Assembly (NCBI GenBank): GCA_013821455.1 | Contig: JACDGS010000004.1 | Coordinates: 1 to 64,000, forward strand | Reading direction: 5' to 3' | Source: Chthoniobacterales bacterium | GTDB taxonomy: Bacteria; Verrucomicrobiota; Verrucomicrobiia; Chthoniobacterales; UBA10450 | DNA: 64,000 nt | Shown: piece by piece, positions 25,006-32,833 of the stretch | Layout of the letters: each line of letters starts with the position of its first letter | Position numbering within the stretch: position 1 is the first letter of the stretch | Translations under genes and position numbers: made by a program | The notes under the pieces: generated by a model | Databases searched by the model: none | Told to the model about the DNA's origin: nothing | The model's input: the letters and a program-made list of their open reading frames with translations, nothing else

Positions 25006-25592
25006 GGGACAGATGCGCGCAGCTCCGACTTCAGCTCTTGCGCTCGACGGTTGAGCCGCACCGCCCTCCGCATTCTTTCCGTGAGGACCTGGAGGCAGCG
25101 CTCTATTCCTGTGGCCCAGTCGCGGGTGGCGAAAGCGGCGCGTCCCGCGCGCAAGGCCGCGTTCAGGTCTTCGTCCGCGAGGTATTTTTCCAAGCCGTAG
25201 CCCGCCGTAAGCGCGGCGCTACCAGTGATATCGATTAACAGCACCAACTCGAAATTATGTTTCACGGTAGCGTTCATGGCGCTGCCGCGCTCGCGGTTCG
25301 CCAGCCAGAAAGCATATTCCGTAATCGTATTGCCGGCGGGCAGCTCGGCCAGGAAAAGGGACAAAGTCGTCTGCGGAAACTTGCTCCGGAAAAGACCCAC
25401 CACTCTCCGCAATTTTCGCCGCTCGGCGTGGGTAAGGCTGCGGGTGGAGTCAGAGAGCAACCCGTCATTTCGCAACGGCACAAAGCGTCGCGCGAGTTTT
25501 TCTAACGAGAATTGGCAATGCGGGCAGCGCGGTGCCGGGTCTTCCACTGCTTTGCGGCAGGATGGGCATTTGAGCGCAAGTTGGGCCGGCAT
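25002..25592 (-). CDS. Zinc-ribbon TPM-domain protein
   Basis: A 196-residue soluble protein. It begins with a zinc ribbon, LKCPSCRKAVEDPAPRCPHC, followed by a TPM-like domain from about residue 45 with RRVVGLFRSKFPQTTLSLFLA and YAFWLANRERGS. A helical C-terminal region closes it. The TPM domain looks like a relative of that in the following gene, so the pair combines a soluble zinc-ribbon form and an exported membrane-anchored form. The stop overlaps the start of the partner by four bases. There is no signal peptide. Confidence 0.75.
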   Translation of the reverse strand: MPAQLALKCPSCRKAVEDPAPRCPHCQFSLEKLARRFVPLRNDGLLSDSTRSLTHAERRKLRRVVGLFRSKFPQTTLSLFLAELPAGNTITEYAFWLANRERGSAMNATVKHNFELVLLIDITGSAALTAGYGLEKYLADEDLNAALRAGRAAFATRDWATGIERCLQVLTERMRRAVRLNRRAQELKSELRASVP

Positions 25593-25683
25593 GACGACGC
25601 TCTATAACTGCGGACGGAAATCTTTCATCTTTCTTCGTGAGCGCCCATGTTGTCACGCGTGATCGCCGCAACCAACGCGTGAT

Positions 25684-25805
25684 GTCATCCCGATCCGCCG
25701 AAGGACGGAGAGGGACCCCACAACTGCAATCCATACCTTCGTTCGGCAAGAGCGCTTCGATGACATCGAGGGGTCCCTCTCCGCGCTTCGCCGGATCGGG
25801 ATGAC
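25684..25805. repeat. GTCATCC-type palindromic repeat, copy 5
   Basis: Outer arms GTCATCCCGATCCG and CGGATCGGGATGAC, with inner arms GGAGAGGGACCCC and GGGGTCCCTCTCC. It lies between the stop of der and the start of the zinc-ribbon TPM gene (co-directional). Confidence 0.85.
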
Positions 25806-25843
25806 ATGCGCGACGGCGCGACGCTTCCGCGTAACGCCTTAAG

Positions 25844-27235
25844 TCAATCCTTGCGAGTTTCGGTTCCTGTCGACGCCGCGCGCGGCTTCTCCGTTCGCGG
25901 GCGAAAATTCAACATCAACGGCAACCCGGGAAAAGGCTGCGCCGCTCTGATCTGCGCTTCGAGATAGCGCGCATAGGTTTCGCCTAACAACTTCGGATCA
26001 TTGACGAAAAGGACGAACTCCGGCGTCGGCAGCGACTGTTCTCTTTCGCTCCGGGTTTGAGTAGCGTAGAAAAGCTTCATGCGTTTGTTCGCGGAGAGCG
26101 GCGGCGGATTGGCGGCGAAGGCCTCGCGCAGCAGGCGATTCAAGACGCCGGTGCTGAGCCGCTCGCGCGCGCCGCGCCTCACTTTGCGGATTGCGCTGAA
26201 GAGCCGTTCGACATTCTCACCAGTCAGCGCCGAGGCGACGAGAATGGGCGCAAAGGGAAGAAAGAAAAGCCGCTCGCGTGTCTCTTCGATCACCCGCGCG
26301 AGCGTTTTCTTCGCCTCGTGTTCCGGCTTTACGAGATCCCATTTATTTACAAGGACGAGCGATGGCTTGTGTGCCTTTTGCATGAGCGCCGCGATTTTTT
26401 TATCCTGCGAAGTGACTCCAATCGTCGCGTCGATCACGAGCACGCAAAGGTCCGCGCGCCGAATGGTTCGTTCCGCGCGCATGACGCTGAAGACTTCGAC
26501 CGAAGTAGAATGTTTCCCGCGCGCGCGAATACCGGCGGTGTCGATGAGGACGAACTCATCCTTGCCATGCCGATAGGAAATATCGACCGCGTCGCGCGTC
26601 GTGCCGGGGATGCTACTCACGATGGTGCGGCGATCGCTCAGGATGGCGTTGATGAGCGATGACTTACCCACGTTAGGGCGACCTACAAGAGCGAGGGAAA
26701 GAGGAGGGATTGCCAATTGCCCATCGTCAATTGCCAATTGCGGAAGGCGCTCTTCGATCGTTTCGACTAACGCGTCGATCCCGCGGCCGTGCGCCGCACT
26801 AACGGAAAGTAGGTCGGGGAAACCGAGACGTTGAAATTCGGTATCAAAGTTCTCATGGTTTGCGTGATCGATTTTGTTGACGGCCAGGATAACCGGGCGC
26901 TGTGAGCGGCGCAGGAGCCGCGCGAGTTCCTGGTCGATAGGAGTAAGTCCCTGCTGCGCATCGACGACGAAGACGATAACATCCGCCTCGCGCATCGCGG
27001 TGTCAGCGGCGGCGCGAACTTCTTTGAGCAACTCTGTCTCTCCCGCCCCGCCGATGCCGCCCGTGTCCCAGACGAGGAAAGGAGTGACACCACGCTTGCT
27101 CGGCGCCGAGATACGGTCGCGTGTAATCCCTGGCTGATCGTGCACAATCGCGATGTTACGACCGGCCAGGCGGTTGAAGAGCGCTGACTTACCTACATTC
27201 GGACGGCCGACGATTGCTACACTGCGATCAGTCAT
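25844..27235 (-). CDS. der: Ribosome biogenesis GTPase Der
   Basis: A 463-residue protein with two tandem EngA-type GTPase domains. Domain 1: GRPNVGKSALF, DTGGIGG, NKID. Domain 2: GRPNVGKSSLI, DTAGIRARGK, NKWD. A KH-like C-terminal domain ends with RAAQPFPGLPLMLNFRPR. It acts in 50S subunit assembly. The start is the ATG at 27235; a longer open frame exists upstream without homology. The linker between the GTPase domains carries LAIDDGQLAI, encoded by a direct 12-base repeat, ATTGCCAATTGC, at 26709-26720 and 26730-26741. The linker is a place where variable sequence is tolerated. Confidence 0.95.
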   Translation of the reverse strand: MTDRSVAIVGRPNVGKSALFNRLAGRNIAIVHDQPGITRDRISAPSKRGVTPFLVWDTGGIGGAGETELLKEVRAAADTAMREADVIVFVVDAQQGLTPIDQELARLLRRSQRPVILAVNKIDHANHENFDTEFQRLGFPDLLSVSAAHGRGIDALVETIEERLPQLAIDDGQLAIPPLSLALVGRPNVGKSSLINAILSDRRTIVSSIPGTTRDAVDISYRHGKDEFVLIDTAGIRARGKHSTSVEVFSVMRAERTIRRADLCVLVIDATIGVTSQDKKIAALMQKAHKPSLVLVNKWDLVKPEHEAKKTLARVIEETRERLFFLPFAPILVASALTGENVERLFSAIRKVRRGARERLSTGVLNRLLREAFAANPPPLSANKRMKLFYATQTRSEREQSLPTPEFVLFVNDPKLLGETYARYLEAQIRAAQPFPGLPLMLNFRPRTEKPRAASTGTETRKD

Positions 27236-27255
27236 AAGAGTTATACCTAACGAGT

Positions 27256-27855
27256 CTAACTCTCGTTTCTCTCTCCCTGATTTCCGAGCTGACGAATCCC
27301 ATCCATGACATACATGATACCGGAGATAAGAGTAAAGAGCCCGGCCGCCGCAACGACATAGATCAGCGGGATAAACATAAGTTGCAGCATGACCCAGGCG
27401 ATGGCTGCCATCTGCAGAAAAGTCGCCACTTTGCCGGTCCAAGCCGGCTTCACGCGGACCTTGCCGTTTAACAAGTGCAGCACGGCACTGCCGATAAGTA
27501 TAACTGCGTCGCGACTAATCACGAGCACGGGAAACCAGGTAGGAAAGCGGCCGTATTGCGGGTCCACGTCGCTCCAGTTACTGATGCTCAGTGTGATAAT
27601 GCCACTTAGGAGCAAGCCTTTGTCTGCGATAGGATCGAGAATGACTCCGAGCGCGCTCTTCTGGTTGTAACGACGCGCAATGTAGCCATCGAGCCCATCG
27701 CTCGCGGCCGCGACGAGGAAGATAATAATCGCCGTGAAGCGCTGCCATTCCAGCGGCTGTCCGCGCTTGATGCTCTCTCCATAATAAAGCGCCATAAGAA
27801 CGAAGGCCGGAATCATGAGGATCCGGACGAGCGTGATTTTGTTGGCAGTCGTCAT
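27256..27855 (-). CDS. pgsA: CDP-diacylglycerol--glycerol-3-phosphate 3-phosphatidyltransferase
   Basis: A 199-residue inner-membrane enzyme making phosphatidylglycerophosphate, the first committed step toward phosphatidylglycerol and cardiolipin. The CDP-alcohol phosphotransferase motif is complete: SDGLDGYIARRYNQKSALG followed by VILDPIADKG, fitting DGx2ARx8Gx3Dx3D. About five transmembrane helices flank it. The start MTTANKITLVRILMIP is standard. It lies 20 bases upstream of der in a co-directional arrangement, with a CCTAACGA motif in between (27247). Confidence 0.92.
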   Translation of the reverse strand: MTTANKITLVRILMIPAFVLMALYYGESIKRGQPLEWQRFTAIIIFLVAAASDGLDGYIARRYNQKSALGVILDPIADKGLLLSGIITLSISNWSDVDPQYGRFPTWFPVLVISRDAVILIGSAVLHLLNGKVRVKPAWTGKVATFLQMAAIAWVMLQLMFIPLIYVVAAAGLFTLISGIMYVMDGIRQLGNQGERNES

Positions 27856-27870
27856 CGCGTGGTTCGGTGA

Positions 27871-27886
27871 CCTTTATTCGTTAGGC
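27871..27886 (+). repeat. Extended motif supplying a stop codon
   Basis: CCTTTATTCGTTAGGC. On the minus strand its GCCTAACGA gives the final Ala and TAA of the rfbD-like gene at 27881. It lies between pgsA and rfbD. Confidence 0.8.
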
Positions 27887-28771
27887 ACGAGGAAAATAGT
27901 CCCGGACGTAATCCGCGACGGCATCGTGCCAGTCACGCGGAGCAGCACCTGTGAGCTGCTCGTATTTTTCCGTCGCGAGGACGGTGTATATCGGCCGGCG
28001 CGCGACGAAGCTCTTCATCTCGCCTAACGATGAGGCGCCGACTTTGGTCGCACGCATCGGAATGTTGAGGCGGTGGCAGCAATCGAGCGCCCATTGCGCG
28101 TATTGCTGCCAACTGCATGCGCCGCGACCAGCCATGTGCAGAAGACCGCTAACCGACGAATCCTTCAGGAGCGGCGGTAAGAGTTCTGCGATGTCTTTGG
28201 TGTAAGTGGGAGTGGAAAACTTATCCGCCACGGCACTGACTTCTTCTTCCGCCCGAGCCTTTTGCAAAATCGCATCGACGAAACTGGGGCGATCGGGTCC
28301 GAAGACCCACGAGACGCGTAGCACGAGCGCGCGCTCGTTGGCGTCGAGGACAAGCCGTTCGCCTTCTCGCTTCGACTCGCCGTAAACACTGATCGGCTCA
28401 GCCGTGTCCTCTTCGCGGTAAGGCTCGCGCTTCTCGCCATCGAAAACGTAGTCGGTGCTGACGTGCAGGAAACGCGCGTCTTTCTCGCGGCAAATCTCGG
28501 CTAAGGCGTGCGGCGCCTCCGCATTGATCCGCATCGCCTCAGCGCGATGCTCCTCGCAATAATCGACATTCGTCAGCGCGGCGGCATTGATCAGGACATC
28601 GAAATCCAGCTTGCCTAACGTTGCGCGCAGTTCGTTAGGCTCGGCCAGATCGAGTTGCGCACGCGTGAAGCCCGTCACCCCAAATTCTTCGCGCCACTCG
28701 CGGGCCAGCGCAGCTCCGAGTCGCCCTCCCGCTCCGACGATGACAATTTTTTGCTCCGATGTTCCTGCCAT
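27881..28771 (-). CDS. rfbD: dTDP-4-dehydrorhamnose reductase-family protein
   Basis: A 296-residue short-chain-dehydrogenase-fold enzyme. It has the Rossmann start KIVIVGAGGRLGAALAREW, NAAALTNVDYCEEH, STDYVFDGEKREPY with YGESKREGE (Tyr/Lys catalytic pair) and VLRVSWVFGPD. The family reduces dTDP-4-dehydrorhamnose to dTDP-rhamnose; similar enzymes act in other nucleotide-sugar or MAT2B-like roles. No rfbA/B/C genes are adjacent, so the exact substrate is inferred only from homology. An inverted pair of the CGTTAGGC motif (28613-28640) lies inside this gene. The stop codon overlaps the extended motif at 27871. Confidence 0.82.
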   Translation of the reverse strand: MAGTSEQKIVIVGAGGRLGAALAREWREEFGVTGFTRAQLDLAEPNELRATLGKLDFDVLINAAALTNVDYCEEHRAEAMRINAEAPHALAEICREKDARFLHVSTDYVFDGEKREPYREEDTAEPISVYGESKREGERLVLDANERALVLRVSWVFGPDRPSFVDAILQKARAEEEVSAVADKFSTPTYTKDIAELLPPLLKDSSVSGLLHMAGRGACSWQQYAQWALDCCHRLNIPMRATKVGASSLGEMKSFVARRPIYTVLATEKYEQLTGAAPRDWHDAVADYVRDYFPRA

Positions 28772-28909
28772 ATCACTTCGCTCCTCTTAGCACACAATTC
28801 CCATGCCGCCGAGACGGCCGTCTTTCCATCCTGTGACGAATTCTCCGACCCTGCATCCAGCTCGCTGCATTGCGTGGGTGCGCGCACTGTTTATTCTGAA
28901 GCGCGACCG

Positions 28910-29350
28910 ATGCAGACCGGCAACTCGATTATCATGCACGCTCCGCGCCTAACGATTTTCGAGACGGCAGCGGATCTCGAGTCATGGCCGCGCATCCTTC
29001 CTCACTATCGCTGGATTCGTTTTCTCGAGCGCGGACCGAAGCAGAGCGTGGTTGAAATGGCGGCGACGCGTTCCGGCATTCCCATCTCCTGGACTTCGGA
29101 ATTCGAAGTCGATCGCGAAAAAATGGAGCTGCGTTTTCGTCATCTCAAAGCCTTCACGCGGGGTATGCGGGTGGTCTGGACTTTCACAGAAACTCCGTCG
29201 GGCGTGTTGGTCGAGATCATGCACGCCCTGCGTTTTCGCATCGCCGCGCTCGCGCCCATCGCGGAGCCGATCATCGGAAATTTCTTCATTCACCATGTTG
29301 CAAACCAAACCCTGCACGCGATGAAGGCGCATCTCGAAGCGCGCGCCTAA
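28910..29350 (+). CDS. SRPBCC (polyketide-cyclase/START-like) protein
   Basis: A 146-residue protein with a helix-grip fold signature: ETAADLESWPRILPHYRWIR near the start, then beta strands with VVEMAATRSGIPISWTSEFE and a C-terminal helix region FIHHVANQTLHAMKAHL. Such small SRPBCC proteins are cyclase/aromatase-like or lipid-binding. The gene is 13 bases upstream of a ketosynthase gene, so the pair may build or bind an acyl chain. An ATG at 28910 is chosen; the frame continues upstream without similarity. The stop TAA lies in GCCTAACGG, a variant of the window motif. Confidence 0.72.
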   Translation: MQTGNSIIMHAPRLTIFETAADLESWPRILPHYRWIRFLERGPKQSVVEMAATRSGIPISWTSEFEVDREKMELRFRHLKAFTRGMRVVWTFTETPSGVLVEIMHALRFRIAALAPIAEPIIGNFFIHHVANQTLHAMKAHLEARA

Positions 29351-29363
29351 CGGATACGATTCG

Positions 29364-30614
29364 ATGTCCAAACCAAAACGACGCGCGGTTATTACCGGTC
29401 TGGGTCCGATCACGGCGGTCGGAATCGGGCGCGATGAATTCTGGCAGGGATTGCGCGCGGAAAAAAGCGGCGTGCGCCATGTCACTTGTTTCGATAGCTC
29501 GATCTTCAACGCGCATTGCGCGGCTGAAATTCCCGCTTGGAAACCGGAGGAATTCTTCCCGCCACATCGGCTGAAACGGCTTGATCGTTATGCGCAATTT
29601 TCCGTGGCCTCGGCCAAACTCGCGCTCGACGACGCGGGCATTAAGTGGTCGCGCGAAGAGCCGCAGCATCGCGTCGGCGTGAGCTTCGGGACGGCGCTGG
29701 GCGGAATCGCGAACGCGGAATCGGAGCACGCACATTTTTTGAAAAAAGGATCGCGCGCGGTGAATCAGACGCTCGCGCTGCAAGTCTTCGGCGGCTCCGC
29801 GCACACGAACATCGCGATCGAGTTTGGCTTTCGCGGCGCGGGCACGACGAACTCTAATAGCTGCGCCAGCGGCACGATCGCGGTCGGGGAAGCGTTGCGT
29901 TATATCCGCGACGATTTCGCCGACGTTATCATTGCGGGTGGCGCGGAATCGCCGTTGAGTCAGCTCACTTTTGGCGCGTTCGCATTCATCAAAACGATGA
30001 GCCAGCACGCGGGGGATCCGGCGGAAGCATGCCGTCCGTTCGATCGGCTGCGCGATGGTTTTGTCATGGGTGAAGGCGCGGCGTCGTTAGTCATCGAGGA
30101 GCTTGAGCATGCGCGCGCACGAGGCGCACACATCTACGCGGAAGTGCTCGGCTACAGTTTGAACAACGACGCCTTTCACATGACCTCGCCTCTGCCCAGC
30201 GGCGAGTCGTGCATCCGCGCGATGCAGCAGGCACTGAGTGACGCGCAACTCACGCCTAACGACATCGATTACATCAACGCCCACGCCAGTTCCACCCAGC
30301 TCAACGACAGCACCGAGACGATGTCGATCAAGAAAGTCTTCGGCGCGCGCGCGGCGGAAATTCCGGTGAGCGGGACCAAGGCTTATACGGGCCACCCGTT
30401 AGGCGCGACCGGCGCGATCGAGGCGGCGCTTTGTGCGCTCGTGATCGATCGCGGGTGGCTGCCGCCGACTTTGAATTGGGAGAATCCCGATCCGGCCTGC
30501 GATCTCGATGTGGTGCCGCAACATGGCCGCGAGGCGAAGGTGAATTATGTTTTGAGTAACTCGTTTGGGTTCGGCGGAATAAACGCCTGCATCGTTCTGG
30601 GGCGGTTGGGTTGA
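29364..30614 (+). CDS. Beta-ketoacyl-ACP synthase (FabF-like)
   Basis: A 416-residue KAS II-type enzyme, condensing malonyl-ACP with an acyl chain. The active-site Cys is in NSNSCASGTIAVGEA, and the two His residues are in INAHASSTQLNDSTE and GTKAYTGHPLGATGA. The Cys-His-His set is complete. The region DRLRDGFVMGEGAASLVIEE is also typical. It is preceded by an SRPBCC cyclase-like gene rather than by fabD/fabG/acpP, so it may belong to a special lipid or polyketide-like pathway rather than to bulk fatty acid synthesis. No acyl carrier protein gene is visible within the window. Confidence 0.88.
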   Translation: MSKPKRRAVITGLGPITAVGIGRDEFWQGLRAEKSGVRHVTCFDSSIFNAHCAAEIPAWKPEEFFPPHRLKRLDRYAQFSVASAKLALDDAGIKWSREEPQHRVGVSFGTALGGIANAESEHAHFLKKGSRAVNQTLALQVFGGSAHTNIAIEFGFRGAGTTNSNSCASGTIAVGEALRYIRDDFADVIIAGGAESPLSQLTFGAFAFIKTMSQHAGDPAEACRPFDRLRDGFVMGEGAASLVIEELEHARARGAHIYAEVLGYSLNNDAFHMTSPLPSGESCIRAMQQALSDAQLTPNDIDYINAHASSTQLNDSTETMSIKKVFGARAAEIPVSGTKAYTGHPLGATGAIEAALCALVIDRGWLPPTLNWENPDPACDLDVVPQHGREAKVNYVLSNSFGFGGINACIVLGRLG

Positions 30615-30690
30615 TAGGTCCCATGGGTCTTATAGGACCTATCGGCTGCGGATAATTGACGCCGCTTCCGCGCGCTCCTAACGTGCGCGC

Positions 30691-31395
30691 GTGCAAGTCG
30701 AGTTGGAGCAATTGCTCATTCTGCAGGACCGCGCGCAGAAAATTCGGCAAGTCGAAGCAGAGCTGCGGACTTTGCCGCTGGAGCGAAAATCCCTCGATGG
30801 TCAAGCGGCCGCGGCGGCCGCTCATCTCGAGGCGCTGAAACAGCGCGGACGCACCGTTGAGGTGGAGAAAAAAAAGCTAGAGCTCGATGTCGGCACGCGC
30901 AACGACAGCATCGCGCGGCTGAAGACGCAGCAATACGAGACGCGCAAGAATGATGAGTTCTCCGCCATGGGCCGCGAGATCGAGCGTTATCAGAAAGAGA
31001 TCAGCGGACTGGAGGATCAGGAGTTGGAGTTGATGGAGCAAGCCGACCAGCTCAAGGCGCAGGTGGCGACGGAAGAAAAGCAAACCACGGCTGCGAAAGA
31101 ATCGATCGCGCGACAAGTCACGAACCTGGCTGCCAAAGAGTCAGCGTTGGGTGGACGATTGGAGGAGTTGAAAAAGGAATACGCGGATTTGGCCGCGAAA
31201 GTGGATGAAGATTTGCTCGATCTTTTTAATCGCCTGTTTTCGAGCAAAGGCGACGCGGCGGTGGTCGCGTTGGAACATGATTTCTGCACTGGATGTCACA
31301 TGAAAGTGACGACGCAGACGGCGGTGCGGGTGAAGGGTGGCAGAGAGATCGTGAGCTGTGAACAGTGCGGGCGGATTCTTTACTCTGCGGAATAG
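30691..31395 (+). CDS. CdsZ-like zinc-ribbon coiled-coil protein
   Basis: A 234-residue protein read from a GTG start. Residues about 10-170 are a long coiled coil (LEQLLILQDRAQKIRQVEAE through ELMEQADQLKAQ). The end is a C4-type zinc ribbon with FCTGCHMKV and SCEQCGRILY. This is the zf-RING_7/DUF164 family, known in chlamydiae as the secretion-chaperone-like CdsZ and found throughout the PVC group. It probably acts as a protein-protein adaptor in the cytoplasm. It follows the ketosynthase by about 75 bases. Confidence 0.85.
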   Translation: MQVELEQLLILQDRAQKIRQVEAELRTLPLERKSLDGQAAAAAAHLEALKQRGRTVEVEKKKLELDVGTRNDSIARLKTQQYETRKNDEFSAMGREIERYQKEISGLEDQELELMEQADQLKAQVATEEKQTTAAKESIARQVTNLAAKESALGGRLEELKKEYADLAAKVDEDLLDLFNRLFSSKGDAAVVALEHDFCTGCHMKVTTQTAVRVKGGREIVSCEQCGRILYSAE

Positions 31396-31526
31396 GCGGG
31401 CGGTTCTTTTCGCGCCGAAGTTACTTTTCGCAGAGTAGCTCCTGTTTTCAGCGTGATCTAAGTGCAAGATAACGCGGGTGCAGTTAAATCTCGCATACCA
31501 GTCATTCACCGCCTCGCAACTTGCTT

Positions 31527-31628
31527 GTCATCCTGAGCGTAGCGAAGGACCTCGCATGCCGTTTTCGGCTTGGATTGATAACAACGCCGAATAACGCTTG
31601 CGGGGTCCCTCGCTTCGCTCGGGATGAC
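31527..31628. repeat. GTCATCC-type palindromic repeat, copy 6
   Basis: Outer arms GTCATCCTGAGCGTAGCGAAG and CTTCGCTCGGGATGAC; inner arms CCTCGC and AACGCTTGCGGGGTCCC. It sits between the convergent CdsZ-like and ychF genes, a likely shared transcription end. Confidence 0.85.
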
Positions 31629-31657
31629 AAGTCGGCGCGCTTAGCGACCCCCGACGT

Positions 31658-32782
31658 TTAGACGTTGAAACGGAACTCAACTACATCGCCGTCTTTGACG
31701 ACGTAGTCCTTCCCTTCGATCCGCAGTTTACCGGCTTCGCGCGCCTTCGCGAAACTGCCTAACGAGACTAAGTCTTCGTAGTGCACTGTTTCCGCGGCGA
31801 TGAAGCCACGCTCGAAATCGGTATGGATGACTCCCGCCGCCGCCGGCGCTCTGTCGCCTTCGTGAATTGTCCAGGCACGGGTTTCTTTTTCGCCCGTCGT
31901 CAGGTAGATGCGCAGGCCTAACAAGTGATAGACCGCGCGAATGAGCGCGCCCACGCCGCTGCTTTCGACTCCCAAGTCGCGCAAATATTCCTGCGCCTCG
32001 GCTTCGGCAAGATCGACTAACTCGCTCTCGATCTGCGCACTGATGACAACCGCTTCGGTGGCGAAATGGTTTTTCGCGTAGGTCTCGACCGCGCGCACGT
32101 GACGCCAGGCGGCGTTCTCTTCGTCCTGCTGCGCGATCGCGGCGAGATCCGACTCGCCGACGTTGCAGGCGAAGAGTGTGGGCTTGGAAGTAAGCAGGAA
32201 GAAATCGAGAGCCGTAATTTTTTCCTCATCCGTCAGCTCGAGGGTAATCGCAGGTTTTCCTAAATCGAGATGTGGGAGCATCTTCTCGATCAGCGCCGAC
32301 TCGGCCTTCGCGGTCTTCGATCCGGCGCGGACTTCCTTCTGCAAACGGTCACGGCGTTTGCCTAACGAGTATAAGTCTGCCAGGATCAATTCCGTGTTGA
32401 TGACTTCGATGTCGCGCACCGGATCGATCGTGCCGCTGACATGATGGATGTCGCCGTTTTCGAAGCACCTAACGACCTGTACGATCGCGTTGACTTCGCG
32501 GATGTGACTTAAGAATTGGTTGCCGAGCCCTTCCCCCGCGCTCGCCCCTTTCACGAGTCCCGCGATGTCCACAAATTCAATCGCGGCCGGGATGATTTTT
32601 TGTGAATGGGACAACTGCGCGAGCACGCCGAGCCGCTCGTCCGGCACGGTGACGATGCCGAGGTTTGGGTCGATCGTGCAAAACGGATAGTTCGCCGCCT
32701 GCGCTTTGCGCGTGCGCGTGACGGCGTTAAAGAGGGTGGATTTACCAACGTTAGGCAAACCCACGATTCCGGCGCTCAACAT
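31658..32782 (-). CDS. ychF: Ribosome-associated ATPase YchF
   Basis: A 374-residue Obg-family P-loop protein that binds ATP better than GTP. Walker A is GLPNVGKSTLF, switch II DIAGLVKGASAGEGLGN, a coiled coil spans about 130-180, and the TGS domain is at the C-terminus (YLTTGEKETRAWTIHEGDRA). The NxxE base-specificity motif, seen as FACNVGESD, replaces the GTPase NKxD. It binds ribosomes and affects stress responses. CCTAACGA motifs occur at 31758, 32361 (the extended form reading LYSLG) and 32468. Confidence 0.95.
   Translation of the reverse strand: MLSAGIVGLPNVGKSTLFNAVTRTRKAQAANYPFCTIDPNLGIVTVPDERLGVLAQLSHSQKIIPAAIEFVDIAGLVKGASAGEGLGNQFLSHIREVNAIVQVVRCFENGDIHHVSGTIDPVRDIEVINTELILADLYSLGKRRDRLQKEVRAGSKTAKAESALIEKMLPHLDLGKPAITLELTDEEKITALDFFLLTSKPTLFACNVGESDLAAIAQQDEENAAWRHVRAVETYAKNHFATEAVVISAQIESELVDLAEAEAQEYLRDLGVESSGVGALIRAVYHLLGLRIYLTTGEKETRAWTIHEGDRAPAAAGVIHTDFERGFIAAETVHYEDLVSLGSFAKAREAGKLRIEGKDYVVKDGDVVEFRFNV
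32360..32375 (-). repeat. Extended motif inside ychF
   Basis: GCCTAACGAGTATAAG, identical to the copy inside rsmH at 15307. Read on the minus strand it codes for LYSLG. Confidence 0.75.
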
Positions 32783-32833
32783 AGGCGCGGAGGTTACGTT
32801 GGAAGGAACTGCCCCGCAATTCGCCGCGCGAAA

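Noticed and set aside
28655-28909. 85-codon N-terminal extension of the SRPBCC protein
   Set aside because: It overlaps the divergent rfbD-like gene's start region and shows no fold; the ATG at 28910 fits the family length.
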